Assembly: GCF_043555835.1 (NCBI RefSeq)
Contig: NZ_JBIGHV010000001.1
Location: forward strand, 884,621-948,620
DNA: 64,000 bases
Direction: 5' to 3'
Source: Pelomonas parva
GTDB taxonomy: Bacteria; Pseudomonadota; Gammaproteobacteria; Burkholderiales; Burkholderiaceae_C
Position numbers and translations under genes: made by a program. Positions 35,945 through 43,951 of the stretch are shown one piece after another. A model generated the notes under the pieces. It searched no databases and had not been told where the DNA came from. It saw only the letters and a list, made by a program, of their open reading frames with translations. Each line of letters begins with the position of its first letter. The stretch's first letter is position 1.

Positions 35945-37717
35945 CTACTCCCCCAGCACGACGCCTTCCCGGCGCGGGTCCGCGCCGCCCACCCAGCCGA
36001 CCGGCGTGCGCAGCAGCACCTGCAGGCCGCTGGTCAGGTCGGTCTCGATGACAGTGTGGCCTCGGCCGCGCAGGTCGGCGAGCTGGGCGGCCGTCAGCGC
36101 GCTGCGCTCGACGATCAGCGAGCCGCTGTTGAAGTGGCCGAAGTTGGGCAGGTCCACCGCCTGCTGCACCGGCAGGCCCCAGGCCAGCGCGCCGGTCAGC
36201 ACCTTGGCGACGTAGTGAATGATGACCGGCCCACCCGGCGAGCCGGCCACCATGAGGAGCTTGCCGTCGCGATCAAAGACCAGCGTGGGCGCCATGCTGG
36301 AGCGCGGGCGCTTGCCCGCCTCCACGCGGTTGGCCACCGGCTTGCCGTCGGCGCCCACGGGGTTCAGCGAGAAATCGGTCAGCTGGTTGTTGAGCATGAA
36401 GCCGCCGGCCAGCCCCGTGCCGCCGTCGCTCATGACGCGGTTGCCGAAGGCCGACTCGACGCTGCTGGTCATCGCCACCGCCCTGCCCTGCGCATCGACG
36501 ACGCTGATCTGGCTGGTGCCGGCTTCCAGCTGCTCGGCCTGCGGTGCCAGGGCTTGCCTGACGGCGCCGGGGTCGCCCGCCTTGGCAGGTGCCATCGCGC
36601 GCCCGCCGATCAACGCCGCGCGGTCCTTGAGATAGGCGGGCGCCAGCAGATTGAGCCAGGCACCCCCCGGCGCGCTGACGAAGGCCGGGTCGGCGATGAA
36701 CTGCGCGCGGTCGGCGAAGGCCAGCTTGGCGGACTCGGCATAGGCGTGCATCCAGTCGGCCGTGATGCGCTGCGCGGCGACGGCCCGGGGCTGCGTGTCG
36801 AGCAGGCCAAGGATCTGCATCAGCGTCAGGTGGCCCGAGGTCGGCGGGCCGAAGCCGCAGACGCGGTAGCGGCGCCATTCATTGCACAGCGGCGGGCGCT
36901 GCACGGGCTTGTAGCCGGCCAGGTCGGCGGTGGTCAGCAGGCCGGGCCGGGCGTGGCCCTTCACGCGGAGGGCAATGTCCTCGGCCACCGGCCCCGCGTA
37001 GAAGCCTGCTGCGCCCTGCTTCGCGATGCCGCGCAGCACGGCCGCGTAGGCGGGGTTCTTCAGCACCGTGCCCACGGGCTTGGGCGCGCCGGCCGCGTCG
37101 AAGAAATACGGCCCGGCCTGCGGATCGCTGCGCAGCGCCGTCTCGTTGGAGGCCAGCTCGAACAGCCGCGGGCTGATCGCAAAGCCCTGCTCGGCCAGCG
37201 CAATGGCCGGCTCGAACAGCCGCGCCCAGGGCAATTGCCCGTGCTGGCGGTGCGCCTCGGCCAGCATGGCCAGCACGCCGGGCACGCCGGTGGACAAGCC
37301 GCTCAGCACCGCGTCGCGCATCGCCATCGGCTTGCCGTCGGGCTTGAGGAACAGCTCGGGTGTGGCGGCCGCTGGCGCGGTCTCGCGGCCATCCAGCGTC
37401 TGCACCTGCCGGCCGTCCCAGTGCATCAGGAAGGCGCCGCCGGCAATGCCGCTGGACTGCGGCTCCACGAGGCTCAGAACGGCCTGCACGGCGACGGTGG
37501 CGTCGACGGCCGAGCCCCCGGCGCGCAGGATCTCCAGGCCGGCCTGGGCGGCCAGCGGGTTGGCGGCGGTGACGGCGAAACGTTGGGCCGGCGTTGTCAG
37601 GCCGACCCGCTTGGCGGTCCGGCTGGTGGCCGCTTCCGGCTGCTCGACGGGCTGGGCCACGGCCCCAGCGACGGCGAGCATGCCAATCAGGAAAGGCGTC
37701 AGGTGCATGCGCGGCAT
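35945..37717 (-). CDS. ggt: Gamma-glutamyltransferase
   Basis: The 590-residue precursor has a signal peptide (ending AVAQ) and the Ntn-hydrolase GGT fold. The N-terminal large subunit includes GGSAVDATVAVQAVLSLVEPQSSGIAGGAFLMHW and the substrate-binding Arg of DGRETAP. The self-cleavage Thr is that of AGTSQISVVDAQG, and the small-subunit glycine motif is GSPGGPVIIHYV. It cleaves glutathione and other gamma-glutamyl peptides in the periplasm. ATGs at 37717 and 37708 are both possible; the first keeps an Arg before the hydrophobic core. It ends 5 bp from the regulator gene, tail to tail. Confidence 0.94.
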   Translation of the reverse strand: MPRMHLTPFLIGMLAVAGAVAQPVEQPEAATSRTAKRVGLTTPAQRFAVTAANPLAAQAGLEILRAGGSAVDATVAVQAVLSLVEPQSSGIAGGAFLMHWDGRQVQTLDGRETAPAAATPELFLKPDGKPMAMRDAVLSGLSTGVPGVLAMLAEAHRQHGQLPWARLFEPAIALAEQGFAISPRLFELASNETALRSDPQAGPYFFDAAGAPKPVGTVLKNPAYAAVLRGIAKQGAAGFYAGPVAEDIALRVKGHARPGLLTTADLAGYKPVQRPPLCNEWRRYRVCGFGPPTSGHLTLMQILGLLDTQPRAVAAQRITADWMHAYAESAKLAFADRAQFIADPAFVSAPGGAWLNLLAPAYLKDRAALIGGRAMAPAKAGDPGAVRQALAPQAEQLEAGTSQISVVDAQGRAVAMTSSVESAFGNRVMSDGGTGLAGGFMLNNQLTDFSLNPVGADGKPVANRVEAGKRPRSSMAPTLVFDRDGKLLMVAGSPGGPVIIHYVAKVLTGALAWGLPVQQAVDLPNFGHFNSGSLIVERSALTAAQLADLRGRGHTVIETDLTSGLQVLLRTPVGWVGGADPRREGVVLGE

Positions 37718-37767
37718 CTTAGGCAGCGCATGCACGGTGCTCGAAATCTATCTGAGCTGCCGACAAA

Positions 37768-38907
37768 CTACAGCGCCAGAACCCTGCGGTAAGCATCCTT
37801 GGGTTGACGTTTTCGATCAAACAGCAAGGGATAAGCAGTCCGGCCCCTGATCGGAAAATCGTTCAGCCAAGAGGCGTCGTCGCTGACACCCCACAACGTC
37901 ACTCGATCGATCTTGTCTTTGTGCTTGATGAACAGCTTGAACAGCTCTTCATAGCGGCTACTCAGTTTGTCGTTCGCTTCTTTGGTCAAACCGCTCTTGA
38001 ACGGGTCGCGCTCGGGCTTGTACTCAAAACGGGTAGAAATCTCCGCGACCGGCAGATTCCAGACCTGGGGCAGCACATCGACATCCAACTCGGTGAAGTG
38101 CACGCGCAAACCCAGGTCGGCATAGGCCACGATGCTCTTCTCGATATCTGAAATGCTCGGGCCATCCACTGCGACATGGGCCTGAATGCCAATGCCCTGC
38201 ACGGGCACACCGCGCTTTTTCAGGCGCTTCAGCAATTCAGCGCAGGCTTCACGCTTCCCACCTCTTTCGATGTTGTAGTCGTTGTACATCAAGTGCGCCT
38301 TGGGATCGACCTCGTGCGCCAGATGAAACGCCTTGTCGATGAACTGCTCGCCCAAGATATTGAAGTAGTGGCTCTTGCGCATCTGGTTGTCGTCACCAAC
38401 CGCTTCGTTGACGGCATCCCACGCGTGAAGTTTTCCTTTGTAACGCCCCACGATGGTGGTGATGTGCTCCTCCATCTTCTTGGTCAATTCGGCGGGCTTG
38501 ATGTAGTCGCCTTTTGCATTCTTGAAAACGGAATCTGGCGTTTGCCCGTGCCAAGCCAGCGTGTGCCCAACGGCATGCAAATTGTGTTGGGCGGCGAAGT
38601 TCATGAAGTGGTCTGCTTCCTCCCACTTCCAACCGCCATCTGCGGCCCTCACAGAACCCCACTTCATCGAGTTCTCAGGCGTTACAGAACTGAAATCTCG
38701 CTGGATGATTTCGGTGATGTCCGGGTGTTTACCGCTGGCAATGGAAGTATTGATGGCGGCGCCGATCAAAAAGCGGTCTCTGTACGCCTCCTTCAGTCCA
38801 GTTCTTTCAGCGGCGGCTGCCAAGGCCATGAACTTCACTTGGCCTGCAAGCGCTGCTGTCAAACCGGAGCTGACGACAAAATTTCTTCTGCTGGATCGCA
38901 TGTCCAT
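37768..38907 (-). CDS. Endo-1,4-beta-xylanase (GH10) with Tat signal
   Basis: The 379-residue enzyme has a twin-arginine signal (RSSRRNFVVSSG). Its GH10 barrel shows FDFSSVTPENSMKW-type sequence (here RDFSSVTPENSMKWG), GHTLAWHGQ, the acid/base Glu in WDAVNEAV, YNDYNIE, the QAH segment and the nucleophile Glu in HFTELDVD, ending with LWGVSDDASWL. It hydrolyses xylan outside the cytoplasm. The gene is visibly richer in A+T than its neighbours and uses more A/T-ending codons, suggesting transfer. It stands alone, with no transporter or xylosidase beside it. Confidence 0.94.
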   Translation of the reverse strand: MDMRSSRRNFVVSSGLTAALAGQVKFMALAAAAERTGLKEAYRDRFLIGAAINTSIASGKHPDITEIIQRDFSSVTPENSMKWGSVRAADGGWKWEEADHFMNFAAQHNLHAVGHTLAWHGQTPDSVFKNAKGDYIKPAELTKKMEEHITTIVGRYKGKLHAWDAVNEAVGDDNQMRKSHYFNILGEQFIDKAFHLAHEVDPKAHLMYNDYNIERGGKREACAELLKRLKKRGVPVQGIGIQAHVAVDGPSISDIEKSIVAYADLGLRVHFTELDVDVLPQVWNLPVAEISTRFEYKPERDPFKSGLTKEANDKLSSRYEELFKLFIKHKDKIDRVTLWGVSDDASWLNDFPIRGRTAYPLLFDRKRQPKDAYRRVLAL

Positions 38908-39030
38908 GGCCCTTTATTGATGAGCTGATCGGTCGTTGACAAAGCCAATTTGGGCGCATTCTGATGCAACGGCGCCGAGTTCGAACCGCCAGGGGCCAAG
39001 CGCTCGTGAAGGCGCCATCAGCCCACAAAC

Positions 39031-39050
39031 AAAAAAAGGCCCGAGGGCCC
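39031..39050 (-). terminator. Rho-independent terminator of the DUF1501 gene
   Basis: Read on the minus strand, a GGCCC-TC-GGGCC-type stem is followed by seven T. It lies about 130 bp after the DUF1501 stop. The remaining bases between 38908 and 39178 show no gene. Confidence 0.85.
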
Positions 39051-39178
39051 CGTTGCTGCCTGCTGCGCCAGCCTCGGCGCTTCTTGACCGGCGGCACGTC
39101 GGTGCACGAGCCGTGCGCGACTTCGGCCGCCACAGGAAACCGCAAATGACTTCGCGGGAATCCTGCTCCAGATGAACG

Positions 39179-40552
39179 TCAGAAGTAGCCCAGGTCCTTT
39201 TGGCTGTAATTGCCAATCTGCGGCAGCACCATCGGCAGATCCGTCGCCGACACCCCCATCCACGTCGCCAGCGTCGCGGCCAACTGGTCCACCGAGGTCG
39301 TCGGCAGCAGCCGCCCCTGCCCCACGTCGTCCGGCCCGTTGACGCTGACCGACGGCAGCGCGCCGTAGTAGCGCCCACCCTTGACCGCGCCACCCATGAC
39401 GAAGTGGTGGCTGCCCCAGCCGTGGTCGCTGCCGTCGCCGTTGCTGGTCAGCGTGCGGCCGAAGTCGCTGGCGGTGAAGGTGGTGACCTGGTCGGCCACT
39501 CCCAGCTCCACCGTGGCGGCATAGAAGCTGGCCATCGCGTCGTTGACCTGCGTCATCAGCAGCGGGTGCTGGGTGGCCAGCAGGTCGTGCAGGTCGAAGC
39601 CGCCGATGGACACGAAGTACACCTGCCGCGTGGCGCCCAGCGCCTGGCGCGCGGCGATGAGCTTGGCGACCATCTGCAGTTGGGTGGAGAGGCTGGTCGT
39701 CTCGAACGTGGTGCCGAACGCAGGCACGCCGGCCAGCGCCGTGCTCAGCGTGGCCTGCGCGTCGGCGGAGCGCTTGACGACACGGGTCAGCTCGGCCTCC
39801 ATCCAGTGCGCGCGGTCCGCCGTGATGAGGGAGCGCAGCGCCGTGGAGCAGGCGGCCGAGCCGTACAGCGACTTGGTGATGCCATTGATGGGCACGGCGC
39901 CGCTGGTGGACACCTGGTACTGCACCGCCTGCTTGCCGGCCATGTAGACGGCGTTGCCCGACACGTTGATGCAGGTGAAGGTGGACGTGCCGTTGCCGCC
40001 CATGAAGAGGTCGCCCAGCCGCCCGCCCCAGCCCGACGTGGCACCCTCGGGCGAGCTGGCCTGCCAGACGGATTGCTGGTCGTTGTGCGAGAACAGCTTG
40101 GGCGGCAGCGGCACGCTCCTGGCCTTGTACTGGGCCAGCGTGGTGGGCTGCACCAGCGTGCCCACGTTGAGCTGCACGGCCAGCTTGCCGGCATCCCACA
40201 GGCCCTTGAGCTTGCCGAGTTGCGGCGCCAGCGCCATCTGGCGGCCGTCGGTGCCCGCGGGCAGCGCGGTGGCGGCCAGCGCGTCGCGCGGGATGGTCAA
40301 CGCCTGGCGGATGCCGGCGTAGGCGGCGTGGTTGGTCGCGTCGTACGGCACCAGCGTGTTGCCATAGTCGTTGCCGCCGTACATGAAGAGGCAGACCAGC
40401 GCCTTGTAGTCGCCCGGCGTGGTGGCCGCAGCGGCCTCGCCGATGCCGGCCAGCGACAGCGCCCAGGGCGCGGCGGTGCCGGCGATGCCGACGGCGGAGG
40501 CGCGGCGCAGGAACTCGCGGCGCTGCAGTTCGGGGAGTTTGTTCACACGCAC
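39179..40552 (-). CDS. DUF1501 domain-containing (sulfatase-like fold) Tat-exported protein
   Basis: The 457-residue protein has a Tat signal (QRREFLRRASAVGIAG) and the DUF1501 sequence: ALVCLFMYGGNDYGNTLVPYD, ALAPQLGKLKGLWDAGKLAVQLNVG, KLFSHNDQQSVWQ, SDFGRTLTSNGDGSDHGWGSHHFVMGGAV and GRYYGALP. DUF1501 proteins have an alkaline-phosphatase-like metal fold and unknown function, and are nearly always encoded next to DUF1800 proteins, as here. I chose GTG at 40552, which has GAGGAG seven bases upstream; an ATG at 40579 is the alternative. Its partner gene is directly upstream on the same strand. Confidence 0.92.
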   Translation of the reverse strand: MRVNKLPELQRREFLRRASAVGIAGTAAPWALSLAGIGEAAAATTPGDYKALVCLFMYGGNDYGNTLVPYDATNHAAYAGIRQALTIPRDALAATALPAGTDGRQMALAPQLGKLKGLWDAGKLAVQLNVGTLVQPTTLAQYKARSVPLPPKLFSHNDQQSVWQASSPEGATSGWGGRLGDLFMGGNGTSTFTCINVSGNAVYMAGKQAVQYQVSTSGAVPINGITKSLYGSAACSTALRSLITADRAHWMEAELTRVVKRSADAQATLSTALAGVPAFGTTFETTSLSTQLQMVAKLIAARQALGATRQVYFVSIGGFDLHDLLATQHPLLMTQVNDAMASFYAATVELGVADQVTTFTASDFGRTLTSNGDGSDHGWGSHHFVMGGAVKGGRYYGALPSVSVNGPDDVGQGRLLPTTSVDQLAATLATWMGVSATDLPMVLPQIGNYSQKDLGYF

Positions 40553-40650
40553 AAAAGCACTCCTCGGGCCAAACGACATTCGCTCGGCCGCGTATCCAAC
40601 GAAAACCCAGCGACTGCCGTGGAACTGGCTTTGCCAGGCCACTGGCAGTG

Positions 40651-40677
40651 CCCCCTTGAGGGGGCGCGCGAAGCGCG
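40651..40677. repeat. Double-hairpin intergenic repeat
   Basis: Two adjoining stems, CCCCC-TTGA-GGGGG (40651-40664) and CGCGC-GAA-GCGCG (40665-40677), are followed by TAGGGGGTGGGT. It lies between the DUF1800 stop and the DUF1501 start. The form is that of dispersed repeats in Burkholderiales, from memory. Confidence 0.7.
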
Positions 40678-40688
40678 TAGGGGGTGGG

Positions 40689-42386
40689 TCATTTCTGCAC
40701 CAGGTATTCGGGACAGGCCATCAGCATCAGGATGGCGGCGTAGACGCGGTTGAGCTTGCCGGCGTCGGTCGTGGCGGTGATGGTGGCGATGGCTGTGGCG
40801 ACGACCGACTCGGTCGCCGCCGAGATGCCGCCGCCGCCCAGGCGCAGCGCCAGGTTGGCCACCAGCGCGGGCGGATCGGCCACCAGCGCCAGCTCGGCCG
40901 TGTAGCTGGCCTTGACTTCGCCGATGCCGCTGGCGATGGCCGTCTGCAGGAAGTTGAGATAGCCCGCCGCCGTGCTCTCGTTGCAGAGCTGGAACTCGGG
41001 CGCCGTGATGGCATTGGTGCCCAGCGTGGAGCCTGGCGGCACATAGCCGGGGCGGAAGAAGTTGAACACCGAGCCGCTGCGCAGCGGGCTCTGGCCCAGG
41101 CGCGTGGCGGGGTTGGTGGTATCGCCGATGTTCCACAGGCCGGTGGGCGACGCGGCGTTGAAGCTGCGCGCCCACTGCACCAGCCGCAGTACCGGCTCGC
41201 GCAGCTTGCCGGCGGAGGGCGCCGTGGAGGCGGTGCGGGCCTCGGGGTCCAGCAGCACGGCGCGCACGACGGCCTTCAGGTCGCCGCGCACGCCGGCGCC
41301 GTTGTTGGCCCACACGGCCGCCACGCGGGCCACATAGGCCGGGCTGGGGTGGGAGGCCACCAGCCGCTGGATCAGTTGCCGGCCGATGAAGGGGCCCACG
41401 TTGGCATGCTCGGCCAGCGTGTCCATGGCCGTCTTCATGGCGGCGGCGCCGTCGGCGGTGGCGGGGATGTCCACGCCCAGCACCTTCTTCGCGCCGGTGG
41501 CGAAGCGTGAGGCGGTGTTCACCATCGGCTTCTTCACATAGGCCGGGTCGGTGGCACTGCTGCCGTCGTAGTCCCAGCCGGTGAAGACGCGCGCCAGCTC
41601 GGTGATCTGGGCCTGGGTGTAGGTCTCCAGCGGCTTGCCGTCGCTGCCCAGCTTGGACGAGCCGTCGGCGTTGAGCTGCACCAGGCCGATGGTGAACAGC
41701 TGCATGACCTCGCGCGCATAGTTCTCGTCGGGCACGCGGCCGGTGCGCGTGTCTTCCTTCTGGTTGCCGCGCATGTTCAGGTAGACCCCCATCGCGGGCG
41801 ACAGCGTCACCGCCTCCAGCAGCGCGCGGAAGTTGCCGAAGGCATGCTGCTCCAGCAGGTCCACATAGGCCGCGCCCATCAGGCCGCGCCACTGCACCGG
41901 CAGCCCGGTCATCGACACGACGAAGATCTCCGACAGCGCCAGCACGACGCGCTGGCGCAGCGTGTCGGGGGCGGACATCAGCTTGCGCCAGATCGAGTTG
42001 TCCAACCCGTTGAAGCTGTTGCGGTTGGCCTCCACCGCGTAGCCGCGCTCCACCATCCAGTCGAAATGACCCGCGCTGACCGGCAGCGCGAACTGCGCAT
42101 CCAGCCAGGCGGCATAACCGCCGGACTTGACGGTGGCGATGTCGGCCGTGGGCGCGGCAAAGCCGGCCTGGGCGAGGAAACGGGCGCCCTCGGCGTCGGT
42201 GGGCGGGGGTGGTGGAGGCGGCGCGGCGGCTGTACCGGGGCCGGGTGCGGCGCCGCCCTCTGCGCCACCACCACCGCCGCCGCAGGCGCTCAGCAGCGTG
42301 GCGGCGGCCAGCGCGGCGGCGATCGGAGCCAGCGGCGCGGGTGTGTCTTCGGCAGGGCCGGGGGGAGCGGTGAGCAATTCAGGCAT
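40689..42386 (-). CDS. DUF1800 domain-containing lipoprotein
   Basis: The 565-residue protein has a lipobox-like sequence (LLSACGGGGGG) after a hydrophobic segment, then a Pro-rich linker (PPPPPPPT) and the DUF1800 domain: ARFLAQAGFAAPT, LRQRVVLALSEIFVVS, PAMGVYLNMRGNQKEDTRTGRVPDENYAREVMQLFTIGL, ELARVFTGWDYDG and GSVFNFFRPGYVPPGS. Its function is unknown; it is the constant companion of DUF1501. The N-terminal stretch before the hydrophobic part is long for a lipoprotein, so the exact start (42386 used) may be later. Confidence 0.9.
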   Translation of the reverse strand: MPELLTAPPGPAEDTPAPLAPIAAALAAATLLSACGGGGGGAEGGAAPGPGTAAAPPPPPPPTDAEGARFLAQAGFAAPTADIATVKSGGYAAWLDAQFALPVSAGHFDWMVERGYAVEANRNSFNGLDNSIWRKLMSAPDTLRQRVVLALSEIFVVSMTGLPVQWRGLMGAAYVDLLEQHAFGNFRALLEAVTLSPAMGVYLNMRGNQKEDTRTGRVPDENYAREVMQLFTIGLVQLNADGSSKLGSDGKPLETYTQAQITELARVFTGWDYDGSSATDPAYVKKPMVNTASRFATGAKKVLGVDIPATADGAAAMKTAMDTLAEHANVGPFIGRQLIQRLVASHPSPAYVARVAAVWANNGAGVRGDLKAVVRAVLLDPEARTASTAPSAGKLREPVLRLVQWARSFNAASPTGLWNIGDTTNPATRLGQSPLRSGSVFNFFRPGYVPPGSTLGTNAITAPEFQLCNESTAAGYLNFLQTAIASGIGEVKASYTAELALVADPPALVANLALRLGGGGISAATESVVATAIATITATTDAGKLNRVYAAILMLMACPEYLVQK

Positions 42387-42446
42387 GGAGCGTCCGGAGG
42401 CTATGCGGCGCGGATGATCGCCAACCCCGCACGCTCCGGCGCACCC

Positions 42447-42465
42447 GTCACGGCTCCACCGTGAC
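42447..42465. terminator. Hairpin downstream of scoAB
   Basis: A perfect stem, GTCACGG-CTCCA-CCGTGAC, lies 30 bp after the scoB stop and 60 bp before the DUF1800 start. There is no T-run, so it may be a weak terminator, an RNA-end stabiliser or an operator. Confidence 0.4.
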
Positions 42466-42496
42466 AAACGCCCTCGCGCTTACCGAGTGAAACAAG

Positions 42497-43135
42497 TCAG
42501 AGCAGCGGAACCCCCGTCTTGCTCTGCGCGAACTCCCGCGTCACGCCCTCGGCCAGCTCGACGAGCTTGAGGCCTTCGGGCACGACATCGAAAACGCCGA
42601 GGTCCGTGATGACCCGGTCCACCACGCCCACGCCGGTCAGCGGCAGCGTGCACTTCGGGATGATCTTGAGGTCTTCCGTGCCGTCCTTCTTCTTCGCGAC
42701 GTGCTCCATCAGCACGATGACGCGCTTGACGCCGGCCACCAGGTCCATGGCGCCACCCATGCCCTTGACCATCTTGCCGGGGATCATCCAGTTGGCCAGG
42801 TCGCCGTTGGCGCTGACCTGCATGGCGCCGAGGATGCTGAGGTTGATCTTGCCGCCGCGGATCATCGCGAAGCTCTCGTGGCTGCCGAAGATGCTGGAGC
42901 CGGCAATGGTGGTGACGGTCTGCTTGCCGGCGTTGATGAGGTCGGCGTCGACCTCGTCCTCGGTCGGGAAGGGGCCGATGCCCAGCATGCCGTTCTCGCT
43001 CTGCAGCCAGACTTCCTTGTCTGCCGGCACATGGTTGGCCACCAGCGTCGGGATGCCGATGCCGAGGTTCACGTAGAAGCCGTCTTCCAGCTCCTGGGCC
43101 GCGCGGGCGGCCATCTGGTCTTGGGTCCAGGGCAT
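42497..43135 (-). CDS. scoB: 3-oxoacid CoA-transferase subunit B
   Basis: The 212-residue beta subunit carries YVNLGIGIPTLVANHVP and the catalytic Glu in LQSENGMLGIGP. KCTLPLTGVGVVDRVITDLGVFDV near the C-terminus is typical of succinyl-CoA:acetoacetate CoA-transferase. With ScoA it moves CoA between succinate and acetoacetate (or a similar acid), feeding ketone bodies or polyhydroxybutyrate breakdown products into acetoacetyl-CoA. There is 1 bp between the scoA stop and its ATG. Confidence 0.95.
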   Translation of the reverse strand: MPWTQDQMAARAAQELEDGFYVNLGIGIPTLVANHVPADKEVWLQSENGMLGIGPFPTEDEVDADLINAGKQTVTTIAGSSIFGSHESFAMIRGGKINLSILGAMQVSANGDLANWMIPGKMVKGMGGAMDLVAGVKRVIVLMEHVAKKKDGTEDLKIIPKCTLPLTGVGVVDRVITDLGVFDVVPEGLKLVELAEGVTREFAQSKTGVPLL

Positions 43136-43136
43136 G

Positions 43137-43844
43137 TCAGGCCTCCGTCTTGGGCGTCAGGGTTTTCTTTTCAATGCGCTTTTCTGGGTTCGCATTGAGG
43201 ACGATGCGGTGCACGTAGATGCCCGGCAGGTGCACGCTGTCCGGGTCGATCTCGCCGGTCTCGACGATCTGCTCGACTTCCACCACCGTCAGCTTGCCCG
43301 CCATCGCCACGGCCGGGTTGAAGTTGCGCGCGGTGCGCCGGAACACGAGGTTGCCGCTCTTGTCGGCCTTGTAGGCCTTGACCAGCGACACATCGGGCAT
43401 CAGCGCCCGCTCCATGATGTAGGTCTCGCCATCGAACTCGCGCGTCTCCTTGCCCTCGGCGATCAGCGTGCCCACGCCGGTGCGCACGTAGAAGGCCGGG
43501 ATGCCCGCGCCACCGGCGCGCAGCTTCTCGGCGAGAGTCCCCTGCGGCGTGAACTCCAGCTCCAGCTCCTTGGCCAGGAACTGGCGCTCGAACTCCTTGT
43601 TCTCGCCGACGTAGCTGGAAATCATCTTCCTGATCTGGCGCGTCTCCAGCAGTTGGCCGAGGCCGAAACCGTCGACGCCGGCGTTGTTGGAGATGACCGT
43701 CAAGTCCTTCTTGCCGCTGTCGCGCAGCGCCGCGATCAGCGCCTCGGGGATGCCGCACAGGCCGAAGCCGCCGACGGCCAGCAACTGCCCATCCGCCACG
43801 ACGCCGCGCAGCGCTTCCGCAGCGCTCGGGTAAACCTTGTTCAT
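43137..43844 (-). CDS. scoA: 3-oxoacid CoA-transferase subunit A
   Basis: The 235-residue alpha subunit shows LAVGGFGLCGIPEALIAAL (the CoA-transferase 1 glycine motif), VISNNAGVDGFGLGQLLE, FTPQGTLAEKLRAGGAGIPAFYVRTGVGT and NLVFRRTARNFNP. It works only as a complex with ScoB. The ATG at 43844 is divergent from the barrel gene; a palindrome occupies the space between. Confidence 0.95.
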   Translation of the reverse strand: MNKVYPSAAEALRGVVADGQLLAVGGFGLCGIPEALIAALRDSGKKDLTVISNNAGVDGFGLGQLLETRQIRKMISSYVGENKEFERQFLAKELELEFTPQGTLAEKLRAGGAGIPAFYVRTGVGTLIAEGKETREFDGETYIMERALMPDVSLVKAYKADKSGNLVFRRTARNFNPAVAMAGKLTVVEVEQIVETGEIDPDSVHLPGIYVHRIVLNANPEKRIEKKTLTPKTEA

Positions 43845-43896
43845 GCCCTTGTCTCCATCTGAACCTCGGGAAGGCGCAGAGCGTAGCTGCGCCGGC

Positions 43897-43919
43897 CTAC
43901 GTATGGCGTTACGTAGAAT
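43897..43919. promoter_or_regulatory. Perfect 20-bp inverted repeat with overlapping -10 box
   Basis: CTACGTA-N6-TACGTAG (43897-43916) lies between divergent scoA and the barrel operon. Its last three bases begin TAGAAT (43914-43919), a good -10 element for the plus strand about 33 bp before the barrel ATG. Length and symmetry fit an operator for a dimeric regulator, for example of the LuxR type. Confidence 0.6.
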
Positions 43920-43951
43920 CGCCTAATCCCTTTGGACCCGAGGAAGCCCGC

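Noticed and set aside
22898..38907. Pectinesterase and xylanase as parts of one plant-polysaccharide locus
   Set aside because: They are 14 kb apart, separated by unrelated genes, and differ in base composition and export route.
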